Below, piece after piece: positions 8,592 through 17,378 of a stretch of DNA of 64,000 nt (position 1 is its first letter; each line of letters starts with the position of its first letter). The notes beneath the pieces were generated by a model, which saw only the letters and a program-made list of their open reading frames with translations, ran no database searches and had not been told where the DNA came from. Origin of the DNA: Amycolatopsis sp. CA-128772. GTDB lineage: Bacteria; Actinomycetota; Actinomycetes; Mycobacteriales; Pseudonocardiaceae. The translations under genes and the position numbers were made by a program. Location: contig NZ_PPHG01000052.1 in assembly GCF_002904295.1 (NCBI RefSeq), forward strand, positions 1 through 64,000, in the 5' to 3' direction.

Positions 8592-9601
8592 GACCCGCCT
8601 CCGGCCGGGTCCGGCCAGAGCGCCACGGCGGTGCGGTCGTCGTCGTGCGACCGCCGGGCGAAGTCGACGTGCGCGGCGAAGGCGAGCGGTTCGGGCGGGC
8701 ACCGCCAGTGCTCGGCGAGGAACTCGGCCACCGGGCCGGTCCCGTCGTCGAGCGGATCGCCCAGCCCGTCGCTCAGCAGCACCAGCACATCGCCGGGAGC
8801 GAGCTGAGTCCGGACGACCCCGGGCGGCTGCGTGGGCAGGTACGGGAGCGCGTCGGTGGCCGAGCCCGCCACGACGGCACCCTCGTCCTTCACCCGGTTC
8901 AGCGGCTCCCAGCGCGCGCCCGAACGCAGCACCCAGGCCGACGAGTCGCCGTAGGCGAACACCGACACCGGGTGGCCGCCATCGGCGGGCCGCAGGTCGG
9001 CGACGGCGAACAGCACGGTGGTCGCGAGTTCCCGGGCCACCTCCGCGTCCGCCTCGACGACCCGCGGGTGCGGGGCGCCCTGCAACTCGCGCCGCCCCGC
9101 GCTGAGCACCTTCGCGGCGAGCACCCGGAGAATCTGCGGCCAGTCCAGGTCCTCGGGCGCCGCCGTCTCGAGCTGCTTGGCGACCAGGTGGCAGCCGTGC
9201 CGGGCGACGACTTCCGCGGCGACGTGCGACAGCGGACGGCTCGAGAGCCCGTCGGCCACCGCCGTGACCACGAACCGGCCGCCGCACCGGAAGGCGTAGG
9301 CGTCCTGGCGCACCTTGCCGTGGAACCGGTGGCCGCGGCCGCGGCTGCTGGCCGCGCGGAGCACCAGCGGCGGCCGGCCGTCGTCGCCGGCCAGCACCAC
9401 GCCGTCGACGACCGTGTCGGGGCGGTCCCAGTGCTCCCGGTCCGGATAGGACGGTGCGGCGGCCGCCCGGCCCGGGTCGCCGACCTCGAACGGCGTGAAC
9501 CGGAACTCCCCGCGCCAGACCGGGTCCGCCGTCCCCGGCGCTTCGTCGTCTTCCGGGACCGCGTCCGGTTCCACCGCGGTCACCCCGTCCGGTCCGGTCA
9601 T
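8588..9601 (-). CDS. PP2C-family Ser/Thr phosphatase (divergent)
   Basis: The protein has 337 residues. PP2C motifs appear in the usual order: QDAYA, then VADGLSSRPLSH (the metal-binding DG of motif 'DGMGGH'), ATTVLFAV, YGDSSAWVL (the 'GDS' strand), LLSDGLGDPL and a closing DDRTAVAL that carries metal-binding aspartates. It should be a Mn/Mg-dependent phosphatase that reverses kinase action. A Pro/acid-rich N-terminal tail of about 80 residues precedes the domain. The ATG overlaps the vWA stop codon (TGATG). vWA, PP2C and a divergent kinase side by side match the composition of the TerY-P triad known from tellurite/stress-associated systems. A second PP2C ends the opposite arm. Confidence 0.8.
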   Translation of the reverse strand: MTGPDGVTAVEPDAVPEDDEAPGTADPVWRGEFRFTPFEVGDPGRAAAAPSYPDREHWDRPDTVVDGVVLAGDDGRPPLVLRAASSRGRGHRFHGKVRQDAYAFRCGGRFVVTAVADGLSSRPLSHVAAEVVARHGCHLVAKQLETAAPEDLDWPQILRVLAAKVLSAGRRELQGAPHPRVVEADAEVARELATTVLFAVADLRPADGGHPVSVFAYGDSSAWVLRSGARWEPLNRVKDEGAVVAGSATDALPYLPTQPPGVVRTQLAPGDVLVLLSDGLGDPLDDGTGPVAEFLAEHWRCPPEPLAFAAHVDFARRSHDDDRTAVALWPDPAGGGS

Positions 9602-10317
9602 CACACGAAGTCGTCGTCGGCCGCGGCGTGCGAGGTGATGCCCGAGGGCAGCTCCGCCTCGTCGGGCAGCACGATCCCCGTTTCGCCCTGGGACAGGCTG
9701 TGCCCGGACTGGAGCACGCTGGAAATCATGATCTCGGCCATGGCGGTGATCGCCTTGGCCGCGTCCTCGCCGTTGTCCATCAGGTACATGCGCATCTGCT
9801 TGCTGCCGGTCGACGGGTGGATCAGCGACTGCAGGACGTGCGCGTCGGCGTCGTCGACGCCGAAGGTGATGACGTTCGGGTAGGCCTCGTCCCCGACGAG
9901 GTCGGCGAATGCGGCCTTCCACTCGGGCACCGGGTCGGTGGGCGCGCCGTCCGACAGGAAGAACACGGCCGGCCGGTGCACCTTGAAGCCGTCGCCCTTG
10001 AGCAGCTTGATGTTCGCGGCGATCGTCGAACGCAGCAGCCGGAACGCGGCCACGTAGGACGTGCCGCCGCGCGGCTCGAGGACCGGCATCGACAGGCTCG
10101 GCTCCAGGACGTCGCACAGCTCCAGCTGCACCCGGGCGTCGTCGGCGAAGTCCACCAGCCCGATCCGGACCTTGTCGGCCAGGATCGGGTCCTGGGCCAG
10201 CGCGTCACGGACCTTTTTGATGATTTCGTTGGCGGAGCGGATCTTCCGGCCCGACATCGAGTAGGACGCGTCGATGACGATGTAGAACGGGAGCAGCTTC
10301 GCCCCTTTGGCTTCCAC
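9601..10317 (-). CDS. von Willebrand factor A protein, TerY-like
   Basis: The protein has 238 residues and consists of a single vWA domain. The metal-ion-dependent adhesion site is intact: DASYS (D16, S18, S20), the downstream GGTSY threonine, and SDGAPTDP as the third metal contact. Length and layout match TerY-type vWA proteins, which act with a PP2C phosphatase and a divergent kinase. There is no signal peptide, so it is cytoplasmic. The GTG start has a GGAAAGGA site about 8 bp upstream, 19 bp after the DUF4407 gene stop. It probably scaffolds or receives phosphorylation from the kinases encoded on either side; that role is inferred from known triads. Confidence 0.85.
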   Translation of the reverse strand: MEAKGAKLLPFYIVIDASYSMSGRKIRSANEIIKKVRDALAQDPILADKVRIGLVDFADDARVQLELCDVLEPSLSMPVLEPRGGTSYVAAFRLLRSTIAANIKLLKGDGFKVHRPAVFFLSDGAPTDPVPEWKAAFADLVGDEAYPNVITFGVDDADAHVLQSLIHPSTGSKQMRMYLMDNGEDAAKAITAMAEIMISSVLQSGHSLSQGETGIVLPDEAELPSGITSHAAADDDFV

Positions 10318-10336
10318 AGCGGTCTTCCTTTCCGGT

Positions 10337-11887
10337 TCAGGAGTGCGGGACGGCCGTCCCGTTGTGCGGCACGGCGTTCACGGGCACGCCCGCGCTCGCC
10401 TTGAACTGCCGGTAGGTCTGTCCCGCGCCCACCCGGTGCCGCGCGGGTCCGGCAGCCACGGCCAACGGCATCGTGACGGGTTCGGCGGGCGCGGCCGGCG
10501 GGGTCGCGACGGGTTCGGTGGCCGGCGACACCGCCACCGGCCGGACGGGCACGGTCATGCTCATCGGCAGGACCGGCGGCGCAGCCGGCTCCGCGGCCCC
10601 GGAGTGCTCCTGGTACCACCGCTCCAGCTCGGCGTCACTGCGGCTCTTCGCGATCAGGCCCCAGGTCTCGATCGCCGCCTTCGCGATCGCGGCCTGCTGC
10701 TCGACCAGCAGCCGGTTGGCCGCCTTCGCCTGCGCGATCTGCTGGTTTCGGAGGTCTTCCTCGACTTCCAGCATCAGGTCGGTGCGGTCGGTAGCACGTC
10801 TCTCGAGGACGTCTTCCTCCTTGGCGAGCAGCCGGTCGTACAGCGTCGGCTCGCCGACGAGCGTCAGGAGCTTGACCACCACCGGCAGCACCTCGATCAG
10901 CAGGAACAGCAGGGTGAGCGCCAGGCTGGCCAGTTCCATCTGCGAGTTGCCCGCGGTCAGCCGGTCCAGTGCTTCCAGCCGGGCGAGCAGGCCCTCGCTG
11001 CCGAGTTCGCCGCGGTCCAGCCGGGCTTGGGCCTCGGTGCGTTCCTTCTTGCGCTCCTCGAGCCGGGGAACGAGGGTGGTGAGTTCGGCTTTGGCCGCGT
11101 CCGCGTTCGACGCCGCCCCGCCGGCGATCCGGCTCTGCGCCTCGGCCGTCGCGTCGTTCAGCTGCGTGTTGGCCGCGTCCAGGTCGGCTTTCGCTCGGTC
11201 CGCCTTCGCCTTCGCCTGCAGGTACGCCTCGCCGACCCCGGGCCGGTGGGTGCCGCAGCTGCCCACCAGCTCGCACTGGGCTTCGGCCGCGGCCTTGTCG
11301 TAGGCCGCCTGCGCGTCGGTGACCCGCTTCTGCGCGGCCACGACGTCGGGGTCCCCGCTCACGCTGGGCTGGCTGCGCCCGGATGCCACGGCCTGGAGCT
11401 CGTCGGCCTTCTTCTGCATCACGTCGATGTCGGCGAACTGCTCGGTCAGCGTCTTCTGCGCGGCGATCAGGTTGTCCGAGTGCATCACCTGCATCTCGTT
11501 GGTGATCTCCGGGTCGAAGATCTTCAGCACGAGGGGCACCGAGACGACGGAACCGATCACCACGGCGAGCAGGATCCGCGGCACGGCGGCGCCGAGGTTG
11601 CGCACCCAGCCGCTCTGGCGCCGGATGTTGACGATCAGCATCCGGTCGAGGTTCAGGATGACCACCGCCCAGAGCGCCCCGATCACCGCGGCGACCGGGG
11701 TGGGCAGCTTGAGGGTGCTGACGAGCGCGAACGCGGCGGAGACGCCGGCGACCGCGGCGGTCGTGAGCAGCACACCGCCCATCGCGGTGTACTTGACCCG
11801 GTCGGTCTTCGCCCGGGCGAGCACGTCCGGCTGTGCCCCCGCGAGGCGGGCCAGCGGGTGACGAAGGCGCCGCTCTGGACTGGTCAT
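10337..11887 (-). CDS. DUF4407-like membrane protein with long coiled coil
   Basis: The protein has 516 residues. Three membrane segments lie near the N-terminus (about 32-58, 62-85 and 103-125). An extracytoplasmic Ala/Lys/Glu-rich coiled coil of about 190 residues follows, containing a CELVGSC pair of cysteines. A fourth membrane segment (about 322-347), a charged cytoplasmic coil and a Pro/Ala-rich tail complete it. This topology is typical of DUF4407 proteins. Translation is coupled to the upstream kinase-like gene by an ATGA overlap. It likely anchors the system to the membrane and could sense the outside through the coiled coil; no enzymatic motif is present. Confidence 0.75.
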   Translation of the reverse strand: MTSPERRLRHPLARLAGAQPDVLARAKTDRVKYTAMGGVLLTTAAVAGVSAAFALVSTLKLPTPVAAVIGALWAVVILNLDRMLIVNIRRQSGWVRNLGAAVPRILLAVVIGSVVSVPLVLKIFDPEITNEMQVMHSDNLIAAQKTLTEQFADIDVMQKKADELQAVASGRSQPSVSGDPDVVAAQKRVTDAQAAYDKAAAEAQCELVGSCGTHRPGVGEAYLQAKAKADRAKADLDAANTQLNDATAEAQSRIAGGAASNADAAKAELTTLVPRLEERKKERTEAQARLDRGELGSEGLLARLEALDRLTAGNSQMELASLALTLLFLLIEVLPVVVKLLTLVGEPTLYDRLLAKEEDVLERRATDRTDLMLEVEEDLRNQQIAQAKAANRLLVEQQAAIAKAAIETWGLIAKSRSDAELERWYQEHSGAAEPAAPPVLPMSMTVPVRPVAVSPATEPVATPPAAPAEPVTMPLAVAAGPARHRVGAGQTYRQFKASAGVPVNAVPHNGTAVPHS

Positions 11888-13323
11888 GGGTGCACTTCCT
11901 GATCGGCAGCAGGGTCTTCGACGGCGGCGGGCGCGGCGAAGAACGTCGTCAGGTCCGGCGGGACGGGCCCGAGGACCGGCGGCGGGACGGGCAGGACCAC
12001 CGGCACCGGAGTCACCGGGAAATCCGGTTCGGTCCACGCGGCGACCGCGTGCGCCATCGGCGGCAGCGGCACCGGCGCGCCGCGGGGGAACTCCGGCAGG
12101 ACCCGGCCCACGGCGGGCAGCTGCGCCGGGGCGAGCCGGGGCAGGTCCAGCCGCGGCATCAACACCGGCAGGTCGTCGAACGACGGGACGTCGAAGACGG
12201 CGACCGGCTCGGTCAGCACCGTGACCGAGCCCAGCCGGTTGCGGGCGGTCACCGCGATCCGGCCGGTCCGGGCCGGCCGGAGGGCGATCGTGCCCGTCCC
12301 CGCCGTACCGGGCACCGAGGTGGCCGCGATCCCCGCGCCGGTCGCCTCGACCGTGGCCGCCTCCCCCGCCGTCCAGCTGATCGTGAGCGGCTCGCCGGCC
12401 GCGACGATCGTGCGGTCGGGGGCGACCCGGTCGAGGGTCGGCGGTCCGAGCGGCTCCCCGAGCGCGTGGCGCAGGTAGCGTTCCCAGTCCCCGGCGGACG
12501 GGCGCCCGGCGGGATCGTCCTGCAGCGCCGCGGCGAGCAGCGTCCGGCCGGCGGCGTCCAGCACGGCATCGGCCTCGCCGGGGTCCCGGTTGACGGAGCT
12601 GAAAGGCCCCGGGGTCAGGCACCGCAGGACGAACAGGCCGAGCTTGTAGAGATCGGTCGCCCGGTTCAGCACGTCGGGGCCTTCGGGCGGCTCCCAGTCC
12701 GGCGCGTTGAGCTGCCGCGCGACCTCGCTGACCTTCCGGACGGCGTCGCAGTCGACGAACATCACCGTCGGGTCCGCCCCGAGGCGGAACACCGCGTTGC
12801 GCGCGTTGACGTCCCCGAACGCCACCCCCAGCTCGCCGTGGAGGAAGGCGAGCGTGGCGGCGAAGTCCCGGCAGACGGTCAGCCGTTCGGCCGGGCTCGG
12901 GGCCGGGGTGCCGAGGCGCAGCGCCCGGTCCGGCGGGATGAAGAGGAACTGGGCCTCTCGCGGCTTGATCCCGACGTCGCCGCTCGGCAACCGGACGTGC
13001 TCGATGAAGGACTCCGGGATCCGGCGGAGGATCAGGCCGAGGACCGCGCCGTCGTCGTCGACCACCTGCCGCACCGGCCAGGTGGTCGCGATGTCGAGGC
13101 GGGCGAGCTTGGCGGGTTCCGAAGCGAGCCGGGAGCGCAGGTTGATGATGGCGCCCATCCCGTGCTTCGGCGCCTTGCCAGGCTTGTACTGCTTGTACAC
13201 CAGCGGGCCCGGCACGTCCGGCAGGCTGAACTCCGGCAGTTCGTGGATGTGCGCCTGCCCGCCGGAGCCCAGCTTGGCGCCCCGGCGGCCGAGCTGGCCG
13301 GCGGCCACGTCCGTGCCGGTCAC
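11884..13323 (-). CDS. Divergent protein kinase-like protein
   Basis: The protein has 479 residues. A degenerate eukaryote-type kinase domain occupies residues 15-275. It has a glycine-rich GSGGQAH loop (19-25), a lysine in LVYKQY (K44), a catalytic loop FGDVNARN in place of HRDLKPEN (D171, N176 retained) and VDCD in place of the DFG (D191). It could be active with altered geometry or be a pseudokinase. An Ig-like segment (about 300-375) and a Pro-rich tail follow. The GTG start overlaps the upstream TGA (GTGA). The variant catalytic loop resembles kinases linked to TerY-type vWA and PP2C proteins. The opposite arm encodes a fully canonical kinase. Confidence 0.75.
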   Translation of the reverse strand: MTGTDVAAGQLGRRGAKLGSGGQAHIHELPEFSLPDVPGPLVYKQYKPGKAPKHGMGAIINLRSRLASEPAKLARLDIATTWPVRQVVDDDGAVLGLILRRIPESFIEHVRLPSGDVGIKPREAQFLFIPPDRALRLGTPAPSPAERLTVCRDFAATLAFLHGELGVAFGDVNARNAVFRLGADPTVMFVDCDAVRKVSEVARQLNAPDWEPPEGPDVLNRATDLYKLGLFVLRCLTPGPFSSVNRDPGEADAVLDAAGRTLLAAALQDDPAGRPSAGDWERYLRHALGEPLGPPTLDRVAPDRTIVAAGEPLTISWTAGEAATVEATGAGIAATSVPGTAGTGTIALRPARTGRIAVTARNRLGSVTVLTEPVAVFDVPSFDDLPVLMPRLDLPRLAPAQLPAVGRVLPEFPRGAPVPLPPMAHAVAAWTEPDFPVTPVPVVLPVPPPVLGPVPPDLTTFFAAPAAVEDPAADQEVHP

Positions 13324-14714
13324 CACAGCACACCACGCGCGAAGACGCCGAGGACCACGGCCAGCAGCAGGACCGTCGCCAGGACGAACCGGCGCACCCG
13401 CACCGGGCCGGCGTGACCGGTGATGCGGGTGAACCGGCCGGGCCCGGCCCGCTCCGGTGACCCGGCCGTCGCCTGCTCGGTCAGCCACCGCTTGGCGAGC
13501 ACGTCGGCCAGCTCGCCGCCGGCATCCGCGCGGGCGACGGCCCGGACGATGTCGGTGACGTGCGAGGTCTCCGCGAGGCGGCGCTTGTCTTCGCGAGCGG
13601 ACGCGGTCACCCGGCTCGGCCCGGTGGCTCCGAACGCCACCTGGACGACCCGGTCGAAGATCGCCTCCCGCAGTTCCGCCGGGACGCGCCGCCGGATGGC
13701 CGTGGCCGCCCAGCCTTCGTTCTCGAGCGCCTTCCGCACGTCGTCGCGGTCGTCGACGTTGGCGACCGCGAACTCGAGCTCCACCAGCGCGCCGTCGACC
13801 GCCCGGGCGTCACGAGCGTCCGACAACCCGCGGACGAGCTGCGTCCAGCGTGCGAAGGTCAAGGTGGACCGGGCCGGCGAAGCCGGCACCATGGCCGCCA
13901 CGTCGGGCACCGTGGCGGGCGGGGCCGGCACGGCGGACGCGCCGCCGACTCCCGGTGGGTCGACGCCGTACTCGTAGCGGTACACCAGCGCATTGGCCCG
14001 GTATTCGTTTTGCGGGCTCGCGCCCTGTCCGCGATCCAGATCGATGACGATCATTTCCGCGGTGGCGACCCGCTGGGGCGGCGAGTCGAAAAAGACGATA
14101 TCGAGCCCGCTGCCCGCCGCACCGGCGTGCGTGGCGAAAGTCCACGTGCGTTTCGGCAGTTCGTTCGCGGCGATTTCGCGCAAGGCCCACAGGATCGCGG
14201 TCCGGTCGGCGGCCGGGCACCCGACGAAACCGATCGGCGTGGCCGGCGACTGCAGCAGCCAGGCGAGGGAGTGGGCGAGCAGGTCGGCCTGCGCCAGCGC
14301 CCGGGCCCGGAACCGTTCCGCCGCGTCCGGGTCCCACAGGTCGCCGGCGCCCAGCGCCGGCAGCCGGCCGTCGGCCGGCGGCTGCACCGGACGCCCCTTC
14401 CAGTCCTCAGTGGACAAAGCGAGCTTCGCGGTCACCGCGTCGTCCGCACCCATCAGGGCGTGCGTCTCGACGACACCGGGGCGCTGCAGGTCCCAGGTCC
14501 GGCGCAGCACCGCGGCGGACCCGCCGGGGAAGACCACGTAGGTCAAAGCACCGTTCGTCTCCGCGAAGCGCAGGTGCGGACGCACGAAACCGAGCCACGC
14601 CTCCTCCGCCGACGCGCCGTCGAGCGAAGACGCCACCACCGAAGCCGCGCCGTCGGCGGCGACCTGGAACAGGGCCTGTGCCACCACGGTCGTGACCCTT
14701 TCGGTGCTCGCCAT
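13320..14714 (-). CDS. GAP1-N1-like protein with C-terminal membrane anchor
   Basis: The protein has 464 residues. The N-terminal 230 residues show a pattern like that of GTPase-associated protein 1 N-terminal domains: a QALFQ start, then RRTWD followed by RPGVVETHALMG, and later WTFATHAG (family members carry a 'TFSTYE'-like block there). Those proteins are core parts of predicted NTP-dependent conflict systems. The rest is helical and ends in one membrane segment at about 437-461. It is the first gene of the leftward arm; the ATG at 14714 has a perfect GGAGG site 8 bp upstream, which is why I prefer it to the upstream in-frame ATG at 14792. The family call is by eye and tentative. Confidence 0.5.
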   Translation of the reverse strand: MASTERVTTVVAQALFQVAADGAASVVASSLDGASAEEAWLGFVRPHLRFAETNGALTYVVFPGGSAAVLRRTWDLQRPGVVETHALMGADDAVTAKLALSTEDWKGRPVQPPADGRLPALGAGDLWDPDAAERFRARALAQADLLAHSLAWLLQSPATPIGFVGCPAADRTAILWALREIAANELPKRTWTFATHAGAAGSGLDIVFFDSPPQRVATAEMIVIDLDRGQGASPQNEYRANALVYRYEYGVDPPGVGGASAVPAPPATVPDVAAMVPASPARSTLTFARWTQLVRGLSDARDARAVDGALVELEFAVANVDDRDDVRKALENEGWAATAIRRRVPAELREAIFDRVVQVAFGATGPSRVTASAREDKRRLAETSHVTDIVRAVARADAGGELADVLAKRWLTEQATAGSPERAGPGRFTRITGHAGPVRVRRFVLATVLLLAVVLGVFARGVLW

Positions 14715-14995
14715 CAGTGTGTCCTCCGGAACGGGTTGGTGCTGTCGAACGGCCGGCCGGGCGATCGCACGGCGGGCAACGCGTCCGTTCATTCGCTCCG
14801 GATCCGGATACCGTTACCGGCCCGCTCGCGATATAGCCAATTCGTGTCACACGGGTTTTTCTGACGCACTGCAATCGACAGAGGACAGTCGTTATCGGAC
14901 AGAAAGGTGCCAATTCCCGGTGGCCCCGGCACGGGCCCGTCCGCGGTCCGTCAGGTAGCTGCCGGATCGAATGCGAGAGCCGGAGGAAGGATCGG
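14715..14995. promoter_or_regulatory. Divergent promoter region of the two conflict-system arms
   Basis: This 281-bp spacer separates the start codons of two divergent multi-gene arms. Its central part (about 14810-14910) is clearly more AT-rich than its surroundings. No other gap in the 22-kb island exceeds 40 bp, so both arms are probably expressed from here and may be co-regulated. I could not fix -10/-35 boxes or an operator with confidence. Confidence 0.6.
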
Positions 14996-17359
14996 ATGGC
15001 CGAGCCGAACGCGAACCACGGCGAGCCCGGCGCGACCCGGCACGAACCCGATGTCACCCGCCGCGAAGACGCGCCCGAGCCCGGGCCGGGCGCCACCCGC
15101 CGCGAAGACGCGCCCGAGCCCGGGCCGGGCGCCACCCACCGCGAGGACCCGCCCGAGCCCGGGCCGGGCGCCACCCGCCGCGAGGACCCGCCCGGCGAGC
15201 CGCCCCACGCCACCCGGCGGGAACCGGACCCGCCGGCGCCGCCGTGGTCCGCGTTGCCGGCCGAGGCGCTCCCGGCCGCGCTGGCCGCCCGGCTGGGCGG
15301 GTTCGAGGCCCTGCCGTCGGCCGGCGGTGAGGCGCAGCTGGCCAAGGTCACCGACTCCGCGCACCCCGGCACCGAACTCGTGCTCAAGGTCTACCACCGG
15401 CACATCCGGCCGGACGCCGACGTGTGGGCCCAGCTCGCCGCGATCCGGTCGAAGCACGTCGTGCGCATCGTGGAAACCGGGACCCTGACCGACGGCCGGG
15501 TCTTCGAGCTGATGGAGTACCTGCCGGGCGGGAGCCTGCGCGACGCCGGCGCCGGGAAGCACACCTTCGACACCAAGAGCGTCACGGAGATCGTGCGGCA
15601 GCTCGCCGACGGCCTGGCGGCCCTGCACGCGGAGCGGATCACCCACCGCGACCTGAAGCCGGAGAACATCCTCGTCCGCGGCCGCAACCCGGTGGTCGAG
15701 CTGGTGCTGGCCGACTTCGGCCTCAGCCGCCGGCTCGACAGCACCACGCACTTCACCGGCGTGGCGCGGACCGCGGCCTACGCCGCTCCGGAAGCGTGGA
15801 CCGGGCACGTCTCGCCCGCGCTGGACTGGTGGTCGCTCGGCATCGTGGTCCTCGAGCTGGTGACCGGGCAGCAGCCGTTCCACGGACTCGACGACCTCGT
15901 GATCCACAAGTTCGTCGCGACGAAGCCGGTACCGGTCGACGCGATCGCCGACGCCCGGCTCAACCGCCTCTGCGCCGGTCTGCTCGTCTCCGATGACACC
16001 AAGCGGTGGAGCGGCACGCAGGTCCGGGACTGGCTGTCGGGCGGGTCACCCCAGGTGCCCGACCGGCGGGTCCCCGTCGACGCGACCGAATTCGAGTTCG
16101 GGGGCCGCCGGTTCCGCGATCCCGAGAGCCTCGCGGTCGCGCTGGCCCGGAACTGGAAGCTTGCGGCGAGCCGGTACGGGATTTCGCCCAGCCCGTCGTG
16201 GACGGCGCTCACCCAGTGGCTGCACCAGTTCGACAACCCGGACCAGTACCCGGTCGGCGTGGTCGAAGCGCGCCTCGACCTGCTCGGCCGCCTCGAGCAG
16301 AGCACCGAAAAGCCGGACGTCAAGCTGCTCCGGCTGCTGGCCGGGCTCAACCCCCGGCAGCCGCCGGTCTACCGCCGGGCCCACATCGACCCGGCGAAGC
16401 TGCGTCAGCTGGCGAGGCGGGCGCAGGACGGGCCGGACGGGGACGCCGGCACCGAGCGCGCCCGGGAGATCGTCGACGAGCTCTGGGACGGCCGCCTGCT
16501 GGACGTGCTCGCCGGCTTCGAGGGCGCCGCCGAGCTGGGCCAGGTCGCCGCCCGGTGGGCGACCGCCGTCGCCGGGCTCCGCACGGCTGTCGCGACGCTG
16601 AAGCGCAATCCCCGGCTGGCGGACGCCTTCCGCACGACGCAGCACCGTTCCGTCGCGCGCGCCGCGATGCTCGAACGTGCGGCCGGGGCGCCGTGCGGGG
16701 ACGACTGGCTGCGCGAACTCACCGACCGGGCGAGCCGGCTCCCGGAGCGGGTCGGCTGGTTCACCGATCTGCTCCGCTGGGTCGGCGGCGAGCCCGTCCG
16801 CGCCTACGCCGGCTTGTTCGCCGCCGGCGTCGCGCAGGCCGAGGCGCAGCGGATCGTGCTCGAGCGGGATCGGGTGCGGAGCATCGAAGAAGGCCGCCGG
16901 CAGTGGTGGGACCGGCACGAGCGGCAGCGGGAAGCCGGCCGCGCCGGGGCGGTGGGCCGGGCCGTCGGCGGGGCCGCGGTGCTGGGTGTGCTCTGGCTGC
17001 TCGTCGTGGGGCTGTCCGCGAAGACCCCGGCGCTCGGGCTGGTGTCGGTGGCGATGATGACCCACCTCGCGGCCGAGTGGGTCCTCGCCTACCTGATGGC
17101 CGCCGACTACCACCCGCGGTATTCGCTGTGGCAGGCGTCCCAGGTGGGGATGGGCCAGACCGGCAGCAGGCTGCGCCGGTCCCCGGGCTTCTGGACCGTC
17201 GTGATCATCCTGACCCTGGTGGCCCTCGCCCTCGTCCCCTGGCTGGCCCCGATCGCGGCGATCGCCGCCACGATCGCGCACGTCACCTGGGCGGTCATCC
17301 GCTACCGCCGCTGGTCGGCGGCCCACGAAGCCGAACACCACGAGGCGATGACCCGATGA
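14996..17359 (+). CDS. Membrane-bound eukaryote-type Ser/Thr protein kinase
   Basis: The protein has 787 residues. Residues 13-75 are four near-identical 13-residue acidic Pro-rich units (RREDAPEPGPGAT type). A canonical kinase domain follows at about 100-345 with all catalytic residues: K131 in LVLKVY, HRDLKPEN (D219), DFG (240-242) and APE (264-266). A helical region of about 300 residues comes next, then four hydrophobic segments between 655 and 775. The kinase domain is thus cytoplasmic and tethered at its C-terminus, unlike PknB, which has a single central segment and PASTA repeats. The ATG has GGAGGAAGG 5 bp upstream. It is the first gene of the rightward arm and the likely input kinase; the FHA protein and PP2Cs are candidate partners. 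Confidence 0.9.
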   Translation: MAEPNANHGEPGATRHEPDVTRREDAPEPGPGATRREDAPEPGPGATHREDPPEPGPGATRREDPPGEPPHATRREPDPPAPPWSALPAEALPAALAARLGGFEALPSAGGEAQLAKVTDSAHPGTELVLKVYHRHIRPDADVWAQLAAIRSKHVVRIVETGTLTDGRVFELMEYLPGGSLRDAGAGKHTFDTKSVTEIVRQLADGLAALHAERITHRDLKPENILVRGRNPVVELVLADFGLSRRLDSTTHFTGVARTAAYAAPEAWTGHVSPALDWWSLGIVVLELVTGQQPFHGLDDLVIHKFVATKPVPVDAIADARLNRLCAGLLVSDDTKRWSGTQVRDWLSGGSPQVPDRRVPVDATEFEFGGRRFRDPESLAVALARNWKLAASRYGISPSPSWTALTQWLHQFDNPDQYPVGVVEARLDLLGRLEQSTEKPDVKLLRLLAGLNPRQPPVYRRAHIDPAKLRQLARRAQDGPDGDAGTERAREIVDELWDGRLLDVLAGFEGAAELGQVAARWATAVAGLRTAVATLKRNPRLADAFRTTQHRSVARAAMLERAAGAPCGDDWLRELTDRASRLPERVGWFTDLLRWVGGEPVRAYAGLFAAGVAQAEAQRIVLERDRVRSIEEGRRQWWDRHERQREAGRAGAVGRAVGGAAVLGVLWLLVVGLSAKTPALGLVSVAMMTHLAAEWVLAYLMAADYHPRYSLWQASQVGMGQTGSRLRRSPGFWTVVIILTLVALALVPWLAPIAAIAATIAHVTWAVIRYRRWSAAHEAEHHEAMTR

Positions 17360-17378
17360 AGACGGACGGAGGTGCGCG

